NCBI RefSeq assembly: GCF_005771675.1
Contig: NZ_VAJM01000011.1
Location: 124,001 to 188,000, forward strand
Origin: Hymenobacter jeollabukensis
Lineage (GTDB): Bacteria > Bacteroidota > Bacteroidia > Cytophagales > Hymenobacteraceae
Direction of reading: 5' to 3'
DNA: 64,000 bases
Shown here: one piece after another, positions 17,392 through 27,946 of the stretch
How positions within the stretch are numbered: the first letter of the stretch is position 1
Layout: every line of letters starts with the position of its first letter
Program-made: the position numbers and the translations under genes
The notes under the pieces: generated by a model
What the model was told of the DNA's origin: nothing
What the model saw: only the letters and a program-made list of their open reading frames with translations
The model's database searches: none

Positions 17392-19623
17392 ATGACGCAG
17401 CATCTACGATTTGGGCGCCTGGCGCCCTTGTTTATTGTATTGGCCGGCTGGCTATCAGCCTCATCGGCGGCGGCGCAGTGCCCGGCCACCACCAGCATCT
17501 GCACGCCGGGCTCGGCGCCCTTGTCGTCGTTTCCCTTCGCCATGGGCATTTTCAACGTGACGCTGGGCACCATCAACAGCAACACCTCGGGCGTGGCCGA
17601 CGGCTTCAAGGACTACTCCTGCACGGTGGGCACCTCGCTCACCATCGGGCAGAACTACACCATGCAGGTGCGCACCAATGCCTCGGCCGACGAGAACGTG
17701 CGCGTATGGATTGACCTGAACAACGACGGGCAGTTCAACAACACGGCGCAGAGCAACGGCGGCGAACTGGTGTTCAGCTCCTCGGGACGCGGCACGCAGT
17801 CGGGCACGGTGCGCCTCAACGCGGGGGCCACCACCGGCGTGGCCCTGCGCATGCGCGTGGCCGCCGATTACGTGAATGTGGCCGTGCCCACGCCCTGCTC
17901 GACGCCGCAGTACTCGCAGACCGAGGACTACCGCGTGACGCTGCAGGCGGCCACGGCGGCCCCGGTGGCGGCCTTCGTAGCCGACCAGACGCTGACCTGC
18001 TCGGGCTGCGTGCAGTTTACGGACCAGAGCACCAACGGCCCGACCAGCTGGCTGTGGGACTTCGGCGACGGTACGACCAGCACCCAGCAGAACCCGCGTA
18101 AGTGCTACGCCACGGCCGGCACCTACACCGTGGCGCTGACGGCCACGAACACCACCGGCTCGAACACCAGCACCCGCACTGGCTACATCACCTACAACAG
18201 CCAGGTGCCGGTGGCGGCCACCTGCACCCCGGCCACGCTCAACTACTGCTGCAACTACGGCATCACGGGCGTCACGCTGAGTACGCTCAGCAACACCTCG
18301 GCCAGCGGCACGGCCGGCTACCAGGACTTCACCTGCACCAACCGCGTGTCGCTGACGGAGGCCACCCGCTACCCGATTACCATCATCACCAGCAGCAACC
18401 GGCAGGATACGCGCGTGTGGCTGGATATGAACAACGATGGGCAGTTTGCCAGCACGGAGCAGCTGCTGCAGTCGCTCGACCAGGCTTCGCCGGTGACGGG
18501 CTTCGTGACCATTCCGAACACGGCGGTGAAAAACACGCCCCTGCGCCTGCGCATCGTGTCCGACTACGTGGGCTCGAGCTTTACGGCCTGCACCGGCGTG
18601 CAGCAGGGCCAGGCCGAGGACTACACCGTGACGGTGCTGCCCAATACCCAGCCGCCGACGGCCGATTTCACTTCCAACTACACCAGTACCTGCACCAACC
18701 CGGTGCAGTTCACGGACCAGAGCTCCAACGCCACCAGCTGGGCGTGGACTTTCGGCGACGGCGGCACCTCGACCCAGCAGAGCCCCTCGCACACTTACGC
18801 CGCCTCGGGAGTGTACGACGTGGTGCTGACGGCCACCAACGCCTACGGCAGCCAGACCATGACCAAGCGCGCGTACATCGCCGTATCGGTGCCCTGCCTG
18901 ACGTACTGCACGTCTACCGGCACCAACCTCAACACCTGGATTACCTCCGTGCAGATCAGTGGCGGCTCGCTCGCTACGCCCTTCGCCAACAATTCGGGCG
19001 CGGATGCCGGCGGCTATGGCAACTACACGAACCGCGTGGCGGAACTACGCCTGGGCACCACCTACACGATGAGCGTGGCGACGGGCAACAATTTCCAGCG
19101 CGCGACGACGGTCTGGATTGACTACAACCGCAACGGCTCCTTTACCGACGCGGGGGAACAGGTGCTGAACGTGACGGGCACCACCACCATGACCAGCCTG
19201 CTTACCCTGCCGACCACGGCCAGCGCGGTGGGCTTTACCCGCATGCGCGTACTGATGCGCCTGAACGGCAACACCCCGCAGCCCTGCCTGCAAAACCAGG
19301 TGAATGCCGAAACGGAAGACTATTCCGTCAACATTTCGCCCGCGCTGGCTACGGCCGCCGCCCGGGAGCTGCCCGGCCTGGAAGTGTACCCGAACCCCAC
19401 GGCCGACGGCCACCTGCAGCTGCGCCTGCCCGTAGCGGCGGCAGGCACCTACGAGGCTACCGTGGAGAACCTGCTGGGGGCCGTGGTGCTGCGCCAGCCG
19501 CTGCGCCTGGGCGCCGCCACTGATGCGGCCCTGAGCCTGAGCCAGCTGCCGCAGGGCGTGTACGTGCTGCGCCTGCGCGGAGCCGGGGGCGAGCAGGCCG
19601 CCCGCCGCATCGCGCGAAACTAA
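17392..19623 (+). CDS. Secreted GEVED/PKD-domain protein with T9SS type A sorting domain
   Basis: 743 residues from the ATG at 17392, with a signal peptide (APLFIVLAGWLSASSAAAQ). It has three GEVED-type beta domains marked by RVWIDLNNDGQF, RVWLDMNNDGQF and TVWIDYNRNGSF, each closed by a (T/A)EDY motif. They alternate with two PKD domains (WLWDFGDGTTSTQQNP and WAWTFGDGGTSTQQSP). The end is a type A sorting domain (LEVYPNPTADGHLQL, LPQGVYVLRL, RRIARN). It is a likely T9SS surface protein; GEVED/PKD pairs are common in adhesins and in secreted hydrolases, but no catalytic domain is visible here. Confidence 0.88.
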   Translation: MTQHLRFGRLAPLFIVLAGWLSASSAAAQCPATTSICTPGSAPLSSFPFAMGIFNVTLGTINSNTSGVADGFKDYSCTVGTSLTIGQNYTMQVRTNASADENVRVWIDLNNDGQFNNTAQSNGGELVFSSSGRGTQSGTVRLNAGATTGVALRMRVAADYVNVAVPTPCSTPQYSQTEDYRVTLQAATAAPVAAFVADQTLTCSGCVQFTDQSTNGPTSWLWDFGDGTTSTQQNPRKCYATAGTYTVALTATNTTGSNTSTRTGYITYNSQVPVAATCTPATLNYCCNYGITGVTLSTLSNTSASGTAGYQDFTCTNRVSLTEATRYPITIITSSNRQDTRVWLDMNNDGQFASTEQLLQSLDQASPVTGFVTIPNTAVKNTPLRLRIVSDYVGSSFTACTGVQQGQAEDYTVTVLPNTQPPTADFTSNYTSTCTNPVQFTDQSSNATSWAWTFGDGGTSTQQSPSHTYAASGVYDVVLTATNAYGSQTMTKRAYIAVSVPCLTYCTSTGTNLNTWITSVQISGGSLATPFANNSGADAGGYGNYTNRVAELRLGTTYTMSVATGNNFQRATTVWIDYNRNGSFTDAGEQVLNVTGTTTMTSLLTLPTTASAVGFTRMRVLMRLNGNTPQPCLQNQVNAETEDYSVNISPALATAAARELPGLEVYPNPTADGHLQLRLPVAAAGTYEATVENLLGAVVLRQPLRLGAATDAALSLSQLPQGVYVLRLRGAGGEQAARRIARN

Positions 19624-19699
19624 ATTTATCCGCCAAGATTCTCGCCCGGCCGGAACCAGCGTTTCGGCCGGGCTTCACTGCCTTTTCTCCCCCATTTAT

Positions 19700-22600
19700 A
19701 TGACCAAACTTTTCCTCCGCTACGGGTTGCTCCTGTTGCTGCTGCTGGGCCTGGCGGCTCCGCAGGCGCAGGCCTCCCACTTGCTCGGCGGCGAAATGAC
19801 GTACAGCTACCTCGGGGCCCTCGGCACTGGGACCACGCCGTTTCGCTACCGGGTAACGGTGCAGATCTACGTCAACGCGGCGCTTACCGGAGCCAACCCC
19901 TCCAGCGTGCCCGATGGCCGCCCCCAGATTACCGTCAACTTCTACAACAAGTCGCAGAACGGGGCGCTGATCCGCACGGTGAACATCAACCGGCAGAGCA
20001 ACCCACTCATCGTGCCGCCGGGCTGCACCTCGGCCGGCACGCCGGTGCCGGTGCGCCTGTGTACGTACACCACCACGGTGGACTTGCCCGTGTCGTTTGA
20101 CGGGTATTATGCCGCCTACACGGACGGCACCCGCAACCGGGGCATCACCAACCTGGCCAACCCCTCGGACTCGCAGCAGCAGACCATCTACATGGAAATG
20201 GCTCCGCCGCTGCTGCCGAATACCTCGCCCACGTTTTCCGACACGGCGGTGGTGGTTATCTGCCAGGGCGACACCAGCCTGTTTCTGAACAACGCCGTCG
20301 ACGCGGAAGGGGACCGGCTCGTGTACTCGCTGGTCACACCCTACGACCGGCTGGCCAACAACAACGTGTTTACGCCGCCGCCCGTGGCGGTGCAGTACGC
20401 GGCGGGCTACGGTCCGACGACGCCCTTCGGGACGGCGCCGGGCAACTTCGCCGCCCTGAACGCCAGCACCGGCTTGGCCACCTACGCCGTAACCCAACTG
20501 GGCAACTACGTGGTATCGGTGGAAGTCAAGGAGTTCCGCACCATCAACGGGCAGCAGGTACAGGTGGGTGCCACCCGGCGCGAGGTGCAGCTGGTAGTGC
20601 GCACCTGCCCGCCCAATAACTCCCCGCAATTCACCGCCAGCTCCGTGGCCCAGCACCTTTTCACGGTGGAGGAAGGCCAGACGCTGAACTTCACCATCGG
20701 CACCACCGACGCCGACGGCAATACCGTCACCCTGAAGGCCAACAGCGTGCTGCTCGACGGCACCGGGGGCTACAACGCGACCTTTGGCGGGCAGGCGGGC
20801 ACGGTGCTTCCGGGTGCCCTCACCGGCAGCGCCTCGGTGGTGGGCGCGGGCGGCAACGCCAGCGCGGCGTTCCGCTTCACCCCCCGCTGCGGCGACGCCC
20901 GCGCCAACCCCTACGACGTGGCCATTACGGCCACGGACCAGGTGAACTGCAATTCCAAAACCATTGCCGACGTATTCCAGATTCAGGTCACGCGTACAGC
21001 GGCGCCCACGGCGCTGAGCGGCGACAGCGTGGTGTGCGACGCCTCGCAGGTGCGCACCTACACCGCCACCGGCCCTACGCCGGCCGGCGGCTACAACTGG
21101 CGCGTGCAGGGCGGCACCATCCAGGGCTCGGCCACCGGCTCGGCCATCCAGGTGCGGTGGAACAGCACCGGCCAGGGCCGCGTGACGGTGCGCAACATCT
21201 CGGCCTTCGGCTGCCAGAGCGACTCTGTAAGCCGCAGTATCAACATCCGCCCGGCCAGCACCCTGGCCGTGACGGCGTCCGCGCCCAGCATCTGCGTGGG
21301 GCAATCGGTGACGCTGACGGCGACGAACGGCACGACCTATACCTGGACCGGCGGCACCGGCACGCTGCCCAGCGGCGGCAGCATCACCGTCTCGCCGACG
21401 CAGACCACCACCTATTCGGTAACCTCCAGCGACGGCGTGTGCACCACCACGCGCACCATCACGGTGACGGTAAACCCCTTGCCGCAGGCCAACGTCGGCG
21501 CGACGGCCACCCCGAGCGTGTGCTCGGGTGAGTCCATCATCCTGGGCGCGGCACCGGTCGCCGGGCTGACCTACCAGTGGAGCCCGGCGACGGGGCTGAG
21601 CAGCACCACGGTGGCCAATCCGACCCTGACGCTCACCAACGCCAGCGGCAACTCTATCGCCCAGACGTATACACTGACGGTTACCACCACCAGCACCGGC
21701 TGCACCAGCACGGGCACCGTGACGGTGAGCGTGAAGCCCGGCGCTACGGCCAACGCGGGCACGGCGCCCACCTTCTGCTCAGGCGAATCGGCCCAGCTGG
21801 GGACGGCGGCCGTGACGGGGCTGACCTACCAGTGGAGCCCGGCGACGGGCCTGAGCAGCGCCACGGTGGCCCAGCCGACGGTGACGCTGACCAACACCAC
21901 CGGCGCCCCCATCACCCAGACCTACACCGTAACGGCCACCACGGCCCTCGGCTGCCAGGCGACCAGCCAGGTGGTGGTGACGGTGAATCCGCTCATCGAG
22001 GCCCTGCCCGGCAACAATGTGGCCATCTGCTCGGGCGCTTCGTCCCAACTGGGCGCGGCGGCCGTGACGGGTTTGACGTACCAGTGGAGTCCCGCCACGG
22101 GCCTGAGCAGCGCCACGGTGGCGAATCCTACCGTCACGCTGACCAACACCACCGGCGCCCCCATCACTCAGACCTACACGCTGACGACGACCTCGACCAG
22201 CACCACCTGCTCGGGCACCGCCACCGTGACGGTGACGGTGAACCCGCGGCCGCAGGTGAATAGTCCCGGCACCCCGATTACCTGCTCAGGCACGGCGATA
22301 GTGCTGAACGGGGCCACGGCCACCCCCGGCGTAACCTACGCCTGGACTTCGGCCACCCTCAGCGACCTGAACAACCCCAACTCCCCCACCCCGGTGGCCC
22401 TGGTCACTAATACGGGCACGGCGCCCATCGTGCGCACCTACACGCTAACGGCCACTAATCCGGCTGCCGTGGGAGGTTGCACCAGCACCACGGTCTTTAC
22501 CCTGACGGTCAACCCCGCGCCGATTGTGCCGCCCGGTACCACCGTGACCGTGTGCTCGGGCAGCACTCCGCCGCAGTTGGGCGCCGCTCCCCAACCGGGC

Positions 22601-25387
22601 TACACTTACCAGTGGGTACCCGCCACGGGCCTGAGCAGCGCCACCGTGGCCAACCCCACCTACATCCAAACGCTGGCCCCAGGTGCCGGACCGCTGATTA
22701 CGACGTATACGCTGACGGCCACCACCCCGCAGGGTTGCGCCGGGTTCAGCCAAACGACCGTGACGCTGAACCCGGCCGCCCGCGCCGTAGCTGGCAACGA
22801 CACGACCGTCTGCACGGGCAATATTGCCCGGATCGGCCGGCCGGCCGTGGCGGGCTACACCTACCAGTGGAGCCCGGCCACCGGCCTGAGCAGCGCCACC
22901 GTGGCCAACCCCACCGTGACGCTCCCGAACCCGAGCACCACGGCCCTTCTTACCCAGCGCTACATCCTGACTGTGCGCAACAGCTTCGACTGCCAGGACC
23001 GCGACACGGTAGTGGTGACGGTGAATCCGACCGTACTGGTGACGCCCGGTGCCTCGCCCCGGAGCGTGTGCTCGGGTGACCCGATTACGCTAGGGGCCCC
23101 GGCCGTGGCGGGCTACACCTACCAGTGGAGCCCGGCCACCGGCCTGAGCAGCGCTACCGTGGCCAATCCTGTGTTCAACCAGACGCTGGCCCCTGGCTCG
23201 GCCCCGCTGACCATTACGTATACGCTGACGGCTACTTCGCCGCAAGGCTGCCCGGCCACCGCGCAGGTGGTGGTGACCCTGAACCCCGGCGTGGACGTGC
23301 AGGCTGGTCCGGACGTGGCCATCTGCGCGGGCAAATCGACGCGCCTGGGCACGCCGGCCCGCACCGGCTACCAGTACCAGTGGACGCCGGCTACCAACCT
23401 GAGCAGCGCCACCGCCGCCCAGCCCACCTTCAGCACCCCGCTCAACAGCGCCGCCCAGACGCTGCGCTACGTGCTGCGGGCTACCACGCTGCAGGGCTGC
23501 TCGCTCACCGATACGGTAGTGGTGACGGTGAACCCGCGCCCGGCCAACGACAGCATCCAGGGCACGGCTTCGGTGTGCCCCACGGTGCAGGGCGTGGCCT
23601 ACAGCATCCGCAACCCGCGCAACACGGCCTACCAGTGGATTGTCAACGGCGGCACCATTGCCAGCGGGCAGGGTACGCCGAGCATCACCGTGAACTGGGG
23701 CGCCGCCAGCAGCACGGCCAACGTGCGCGCCTTCCAGCTGAACGCCGCCACCGGCTGCTCGTCCGACACGGTGACTTTCCCGGTACGCATCAACTCAATT
23801 CTGCTCACGCAGAAGCCCACGGGCCCGCTGCGCGTGTGCCAGGCCGATGGCCCCTACACGTACCAGACCCTGCTGACTGCCGGCTCGGTGTACGGCTGGC
23901 AGATCATCGGCGGCACGCAGGTGAGCACCAGCGGCGCCGCGGTGGTGGTGAACTGGACGCGCGCCGGCATCGGCAAAATCGTGGTGACGGAATCGAGCAA
24001 CCCGGCCGGGGGCCGCTGCCTCGGCACTTCCGATACCCTGTTCGTGACGGTGCTACCCTCGCCGGCCGCCCTGACCGTCAACGGTCCGGCCCGCGTCTGC
24101 ACGGGCACCGCGGCCACGTTCCAGGTGCCTTCAATTGCCTCCCCAACTTACCAGTGGACCCTGAACGGCACGGTGGTGCCCGGCGTGGTGACCAACAGCG
24201 TCACCTTCCCGACGCTGGCTCCCGGCCCGTACACGCTGTCGGTAGTGGCCACCAGCAGCGGCGGCTGCGCCAGCCCCGCGGCCACGCGCACCTTCACCGT
24301 CGATCCGCTGCCGGGGGCGCCCACCGTCACGGGCCCGCGCTCGGTGTGCCCCGAGGGCCTCACCGGCGTGACGTACAGCATCGGCAGCGCCAGCAGCACC
24401 AGCACTTACCAGTGGACGGTCGTGGGCGGTACGGTCGCCAGCGGCCAGGGCACCGGCACCGTGCAGGTGAACTTCTCGGCCACGGCTACTACTCGCAGCG
24501 TGGCGGTGACGGAAACCTCGCAGTTTGGCTGCGCCGGCCCGGCCACCACCATCATCCTGCCGCTCGACAACGCGACGGTGGCCCTGAACGCGGCGTCGGT
24601 GGACCAGACCACGGACCGCAAAATCACGCTGGCCCTCAGCGTAGCCGACCGCACCAACAACGCGGGCCAGGTGCGCATCCTGCGCCGCAACGCGGGCAGC
24701 ACGGCCGCCTTTGCGCAAGTGGCCACCGTGGCCAACGCGGCCACCAGCTACGATGACACCAGCGCCGATGCCGACGCCACCGCCTACGAGTACCGCCTGG
24801 AGCTGCTCAACAGCTGCGGCACGGTGCTCAACAGCGCCAACCACACCACCATGCGCCTGGAGGTGACGGGCACCCAAGCCGGCGCGGGCCGCGCCCAGGA
24901 TGCGGTGAGCCTGCGCTGGAATGCCTACCAGGGCTTCGCGGTGCAGCGCTACGAGGTGTACCGCCAGGCCGACGGCGGCGCGGCCGAACTGGTGCAGACG
25001 ATGACGCCCACCACGGCCCCGGACTACACCGTGAGCTTTGCCACCAGCGCCGCCGGCTTCGACCAGCACTACCGCGTGAAAGCCGTGGGCGCTTCGCAGG
25101 TGTCCTTCTCCAACGAAGCCGGCCGGGCCTTCACCAACGAGCTGGAGTTCTACAACGTGATGACGCCCAACGGGGACAACCTCAACGACCAGTTCACCAT
25201 CAAGAACGTGGCGCTGTACCCGGGCAACGCGCTGGGCATCTTCAACCGCTGGGGCAAGCAGGTGTACCAGACCCGCAACTACCAGAACACCTGGACCGGC
25301 GACACCCAGCCCGCCGGCACCTACTATTTCCTCTTCACCGACGGCAATGGCAAGGTGACCAAAGGGTGGTTTGAAATCATCCGGTAA
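19700..25387 (+). CDS. Giant gliding-motility-associated C-terminal (CHU_C / T9SS type B) repeat protein
   Basis: 1895 residues; signal peptide ends near PQAQA. Residues ~25-420 form a large N-terminal region with HLLGGEMTYSYLG. The centre carries about 8 tandem Ig-like modules of roughly 85 residues, each with CSG...LGAA...YQWSPATGLSSATVANP and VTVNP. Several more PKD/Ig-like units (YQWTVVGGTVASGQGTG) follow, then a fibronectin-like stretch. The C-terminus is a CHU_C domain (FYNVMTPNGDNLND, IFNRWGKQVYQT, GTYYFLFTDGNG), the type B T9SS signal. SprB-like cell-surface filaments have similar ends, so adhesion or gliding is plausible (inference). It lies 76 bp after the GEVED gene and may be co-transcribed. 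Confidence 0.88.
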   Translation: MTKLFLRYGLLLLLLLGLAAPQAQASHLLGGEMTYSYLGALGTGTTPFRYRVTVQIYVNAALTGANPSSVPDGRPQITVNFYNKSQNGALIRTVNINRQSNPLIVPPGCTSAGTPVPVRLCTYTTTVDLPVSFDGYYAAYTDGTRNRGITNLANPSDSQQQTIYMEMAPPLLPNTSPTFSDTAVVVICQGDTSLFLNNAVDAEGDRLVYSLVTPYDRLANNNVFTPPPVAVQYAAGYGPTTPFGTAPGNFAALNASTGLATYAVTQLGNYVVSVEVKEFRTINGQQVQVGATRREVQLVVRTCPPNNSPQFTASSVAQHLFTVEEGQTLNFTIGTTDADGNTVTLKANSVLLDGTGGYNATFGGQAGTVLPGALTGSASVVGAGGNASAAFRFTPRCGDARANPYDVAITATDQVNCNSKTIADVFQIQVTRTAAPTALSGDSVVCDASQVRTYTATGPTPAGGYNWRVQGGTIQGSATGSAIQVRWNSTGQGRVTVRNISAFGCQSDSVSRSINIRPASTLAVTASAPSICVGQSVTLTATNGTTYTWTGGTGTLPSGGSITVSPTQTTTYSVTSSDGVCTTTRTITVTVNPLPQANVGATATPSVCSGESIILGAAPVAGLTYQWSPATGLSSTTVANPTLTLTNASGNSIAQTYTLTVTTTSTGCTSTGTVTVSVKPGATANAGTAPTFCSGESAQLGTAAVTGLTYQWSPATGLSSATVAQPTVTLTNTTGAPITQTYTVTATTALGCQATSQVVVTVNPLIEALPGNNVAICSGASSQLGAAAVTGLTYQWSPATGLSSATVANPTVTLTNTTGAPITQTYTLTTTSTSTTCSGTATVTVTVNPRPQVNSPGTPITCSGTAIVLNGATATPGVTYAWTSATLSDLNNPNSPTPVALVTNTGTAPIVRTYTLTATNPAAVGGCTSTTVFTLTVNPAPIVPPGTTVTVCSGSTPPQLGAAPQPGYTYQWVPATGLSSATVANPTYIQTLAPGAGPLITTYTLTATTPQGCAGFSQTTVTLNPAARAVAGNDTTVCTGNIARIGRPAVAGYTYQWSPATGLSSATVANPTVTLPNPSTTALLTQRYILTVRNSFDCQDRDTVVVTVNPTVLVTPGASPRSVCSGDPITLGAPAVAGYTYQWSPATGLSSATVANPVFNQTLAPGSAPLTITYTLTATSPQGCPATAQVVVTLNPGVDVQAGPDVAICAGKSTRLGTPARTGYQYQWTPATNLSSATAAQPTFSTPLNSAAQTLRYVLRATTLQGCSLTDTVVVTVNPRPANDSIQGTASVCPTVQGVAYSIRNPRNTAYQWIVNGGTIASGQGTPSITVNWGAASSTANVRAFQLNAATGCSSDTVTFPVRINSILLTQKPTGPLRVCQADGPYTYQTLLTAGSVYGWQIIGGTQVSTSGAAVVVNWTRAGIGKIVVTESSNPAGGRCLGTSDTLFVTVLPSPAALTVNGPARVCTGTAATFQVPSIASPTYQWTLNGTVVPGVVTNSVTFPTLAPGPYTLSVVATSSGGCASPAATRTFTVDPLPGAPTVTGPRSVCPEGLTGVTYSIGSASSTSTYQWTVVGGTVASGQGTGTVQVNFSATATTRSVAVTETSQFGCAGPATTIILPLDNATVALNAASVDQTTDRKITLALSVADRTNNAGQVRILRRNAGSTAAFAQVATVANAATSYDDTSADADATAYEYRLELLNSCGTVLNSANHTTMRLEVTGTQAGAGRAQDAVSLRWNAYQGFAVQRYEVYRQADGGAAELVQTMTPTTAPDYTVSFATSAAGFDQHYRVKAVGASQVSFSNEAGRAFTNELEFYNVMTPNGDNLNDQFTIKNVALYPGNALGIFNRWGKQVYQTRNYQNTWTGDTQPAGTYYFLFTDGNGKVTKGWFEIIR

Positions 25388-25408
25388 CCACCGCGTACGA
25401 TTCGCTGC

Positions 25409-25446
25409 AAACGGCCGTTCGGAGCACATCCGGGCGGCCGTTTTGC
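25409..25446 (+). terminator. Terminator after the CHU_C protein
   Basis: Arms AAACGGCCG (25409-25417) and CGGCCGTTT (25435-25443) enclose a 17-nt loop and end in TTTT. Confidence 0.7.
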
Positions 25447-25480
25447 GTTACCTTCCGGCCGCTTTATTTCCCTTGTCGTT

Positions 25481-27832
25481 ATGCGTTTTCTATCGATTCT
25501 GGTCCTGCTGCTGGCCAGCCTGACCGCCCACGGCCAGGCCATTCTCAACCTCGACTTCGAGCCCGAAGCCAACCACCGCCGCCCGCTGCTGCTCTGGTCC
25601 CGCCGCCAGCACCCCGACGACCTGCTCATCCGCCTCGACACCACCAGCCGGGCCCAGCACGGCCGCGGCAGCCTGCTCATCGATGCCTCGCGGGCCGAAG
25701 AGCCGGAGGGCACTTTCGTTTCGGCCTCCTTTCCCGTCACCGATTCGCTGCGCGGGCAGATTGTCACCTTCACCGTTTGGGTCCGCACGGAGGAGTTTGT
25801 GGGCCACGCCTCGTTCCAGGGGTATTCCGGGCGCCAGAACGAAAACCTCTCCAGCAACCGCAACGACGTAGCCGCGCTGACGCCCACGGCCGACTGGCAG
25901 CCGCTGCGCACGCAGGTACCTGTGAGCCGGGAAGCCGAGTCGGTATCGGTTTCGCTGTACGTGAACGGGCGCGGCCGCATCTGGCTCGACAACTACCAAA
26001 TGCACCGGCGCGGCCAGCCCTACGTGGATGCGCCCCTGCCCGGCACCGAGGCCCTGCTGCTGCCGCCCGGCACGCCCCTGCCCGACTGGGACTTCGAGCG
26101 CCGCGGCCCGGCCGAAGTGCGCGGCCCCCAGGCCTGGCCCCGCCGCTGGCAGCTCGATTCGGCCGTGGTACAGCACGGCCGGCGCAGCCTGCGCGTGCCG
26201 GCCGCCAGCCCTGATGCCGCGCCGGTGTACCTGGGCGTGGTGCCCCTCGATTCGCTGCAGGACAAGACGCTGACCATCCGCGGCTACGTGCGCTACGCGG
26301 CGGCGGCGGGCGCGCCGGCGCAGCTGCGCTACCGGCTCATCAGCAATAGCGACCGGCTGGCCTTTCCCTACGACCGGTTTAAGTGGATCGGCCAGCTCGC
26401 CGCCGCGCCCCTACCCGCCCCCGCCGCCACGCCCGGCTGGCAGCCCTTCGAGCTGAAAATCCCCGTTGCCGAGAAGTACAACCTCTCCGAGCTGACGCTG
26501 TTGCTGCAGCCCGGCGCCACCGCCGTGTGGCTCGACCACCTGGAGCTGCTCGTCAACGGCCACGGCTTCACCCCCACGGCCCCGCCCACGCCCGGCCTGC
26601 CCACGGCCGCCGAGCTGGCCTGGCTGCGTAAAGCCGCCGTGCCGCTGCGCACCACCGCCCCCGACGGCGGCGACCAGAAAGACCTGGCCGCCTTCGGGCA
26701 GCTGGTGGGCACGAGCAAGGTCATCGGGCTGGGCGAAGTCACGCTGGGCTCCCACGAGCAGATGCAGCTCAAGCACCGCCTCTTCCGCTACTTGGTGGAG
26801 CAGAAGGGCGTGCGCCTGCTGGCCCTCGAAGCCGACCTGGGCCCCTGCCTCGCCCTGAACGACTACCTGCAAACCGGCCAGGGCGACCCGAAAGCCCTGG
26901 TGGCCGAGCTGCCCGCCTGGGATACCGCCGAAATGCTGGCCCTGGTGCAGTGGATGCGCAGCTACAACCAGCGCGCCCCCGGCCCCAAGCTGCAGCTGCT
27001 GGGCCTCGACCTACAGGAAGCCCCCGCCGGCCTGCGCTACCTGCGCCCGCACCTGCCCGCCAGCCCCAACTACCGCACCGACAAGCTAACCGAGCTACAG
27101 GCCCGCCTGCGCGAGCTGGAAGCGGCCAACGTCCGCCTGCACCTGCTCAAGCAGCCCGACGCCCCCGCGCCCCTGCTTACCGACGTGCGCCGGCTGCTGG
27201 CCGAGCTGCGCACCGCCTACGAGTTGCCGGCCAAGCTCAGCAGCCGCTACCAGCCCTTCCCCGGCGAAGCCGTGCTGCTGCCCCAGCTGCTGCGCGTGGC
27301 CGAGCAATTCAGCCTCTACCACACCCTCGCCGCCAGCCTGCGCCCCTCCTACCGCGCCGCCTGCCTGGCCGAAAACCTGCAGTGGGCCCGGCAGCAGACG
27401 GCCGGCGGCAAGGCGGTGGTCTGGTCGCACAACGAAAGCCTCACCACCTACAACCGCGACGACGAAACCCTGGGCATGCAGCTGCGCCGCCAGTACGGCC
27501 CCGACTTCCTCGCCGTGGGCCTGGCCTTCCACGAAGGCACCTTCCGCGCCCTGCGCGCTGAGGAGCCGCCCGCCTTCGTCACCGCCACGGCCGCGCCTTC
27601 CGCCGTGGGCAGCTACGAGCATTACTTCCGGGCCGCCGCCCTGCCCGCCGCCCTGCTCGATATCCGCACGCCCGAGCTACTGCCCGGCACGCAATGGCTG
27701 TATGAAAATCTGCAGTTCCGGGAAGGCACCCTGAAAGCCTACATCCAGCCCTTCGGCCGCCACAGCCTCCGCCGCGAATTCGACGCCTTGCTGTACCTGC
27801 CGAAGTCGACGCCGGCCCAGGCGGTGCAGTAG
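25481..27832 (+). CDS. Erythromycin-esterase-like secreted protein with two N-terminal carbohydrate-binding-like domains
   Basis: 783 residues with signal peptide MRFLSILVLLLASLTAHGQ. Residues ~20-165 and ~185-355 are two jelly-roll modules (each with IWLDNYQ or VWLDHLE near the end). The C-terminal ~400 residues match the erythromycin esterase family (VIGLGEVTLGSHEQMQLKHR, LALEADLGPCLALNDYL, AVVWSHNESLTTY). In EreB the family motif is GExTH with catalytic His46, and a later HNxH motif. Here the first His is Leu and the second motif reads HNES, so usual esterase chemistry may be lost. There is no evidence for antibiotic resistance. It is probably periplasmic or exported. Confidence 0.75.
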   Translation: MRFLSILVLLLASLTAHGQAILNLDFEPEANHRRPLLLWSRRQHPDDLLIRLDTTSRAQHGRGSLLIDASRAEEPEGTFVSASFPVTDSLRGQIVTFTVWVRTEEFVGHASFQGYSGRQNENLSSNRNDVAALTPTADWQPLRTQVPVSREAESVSVSLYVNGRGRIWLDNYQMHRRGQPYVDAPLPGTEALLLPPGTPLPDWDFERRGPAEVRGPQAWPRRWQLDSAVVQHGRRSLRVPAASPDAAPVYLGVVPLDSLQDKTLTIRGYVRYAAAAGAPAQLRYRLISNSDRLAFPYDRFKWIGQLAAAPLPAPAATPGWQPFELKIPVAEKYNLSELTLLLQPGATAVWLDHLELLVNGHGFTPTAPPTPGLPTAAELAWLRKAAVPLRTTAPDGGDQKDLAAFGQLVGTSKVIGLGEVTLGSHEQMQLKHRLFRYLVEQKGVRLLALEADLGPCLALNDYLQTGQGDPKALVAELPAWDTAEMLALVQWMRSYNQRAPGPKLQLLGLDLQEAPAGLRYLRPHLPASPNYRTDKLTELQARLRELEAANVRLHLLKQPDAPAPLLTDVRRLLAELRTAYELPAKLSSRYQPFPGEAVLLPQLLRVAEQFSLYHTLAASLRPSYRAACLAENLQWARQQTAGGKAVVWSHNESLTTYNRDDETLGMQLRRQYGPDFLAVGLAFHEGTFRALRAEEPPAFVTATAAPSAVGSYEHYFRAAALPAALLDIRTPELLPGTQWLYENLQFREGTLKAYIQPFGRHSLRREFDALLYLPKSTPAQAVQ

Positions 27833-27854
27833 GTAGCCGGCCAGGCCCCACCAA

Positions 27855-27891
27855 TGCCCGTACCCGTTGCGCTGCAGCAGCGGGCACGGGC
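27855..27891 (+). terminator. Terminator after the erythromycin-esterase-like gene
   Basis: A 15-bp stem GCCCGTACCCGTTGC / GCAGCGGGCACGGGC (two G-T pairs) lies just downstream of the stop codon and is followed by GTTT. Confidence 0.6.
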
Positions 27892-27946
27892 GTTTCCAAT
27901 CACCGCTGGCCCGGTTGTATCAGCTACCGTCCCCGAATACACTACT

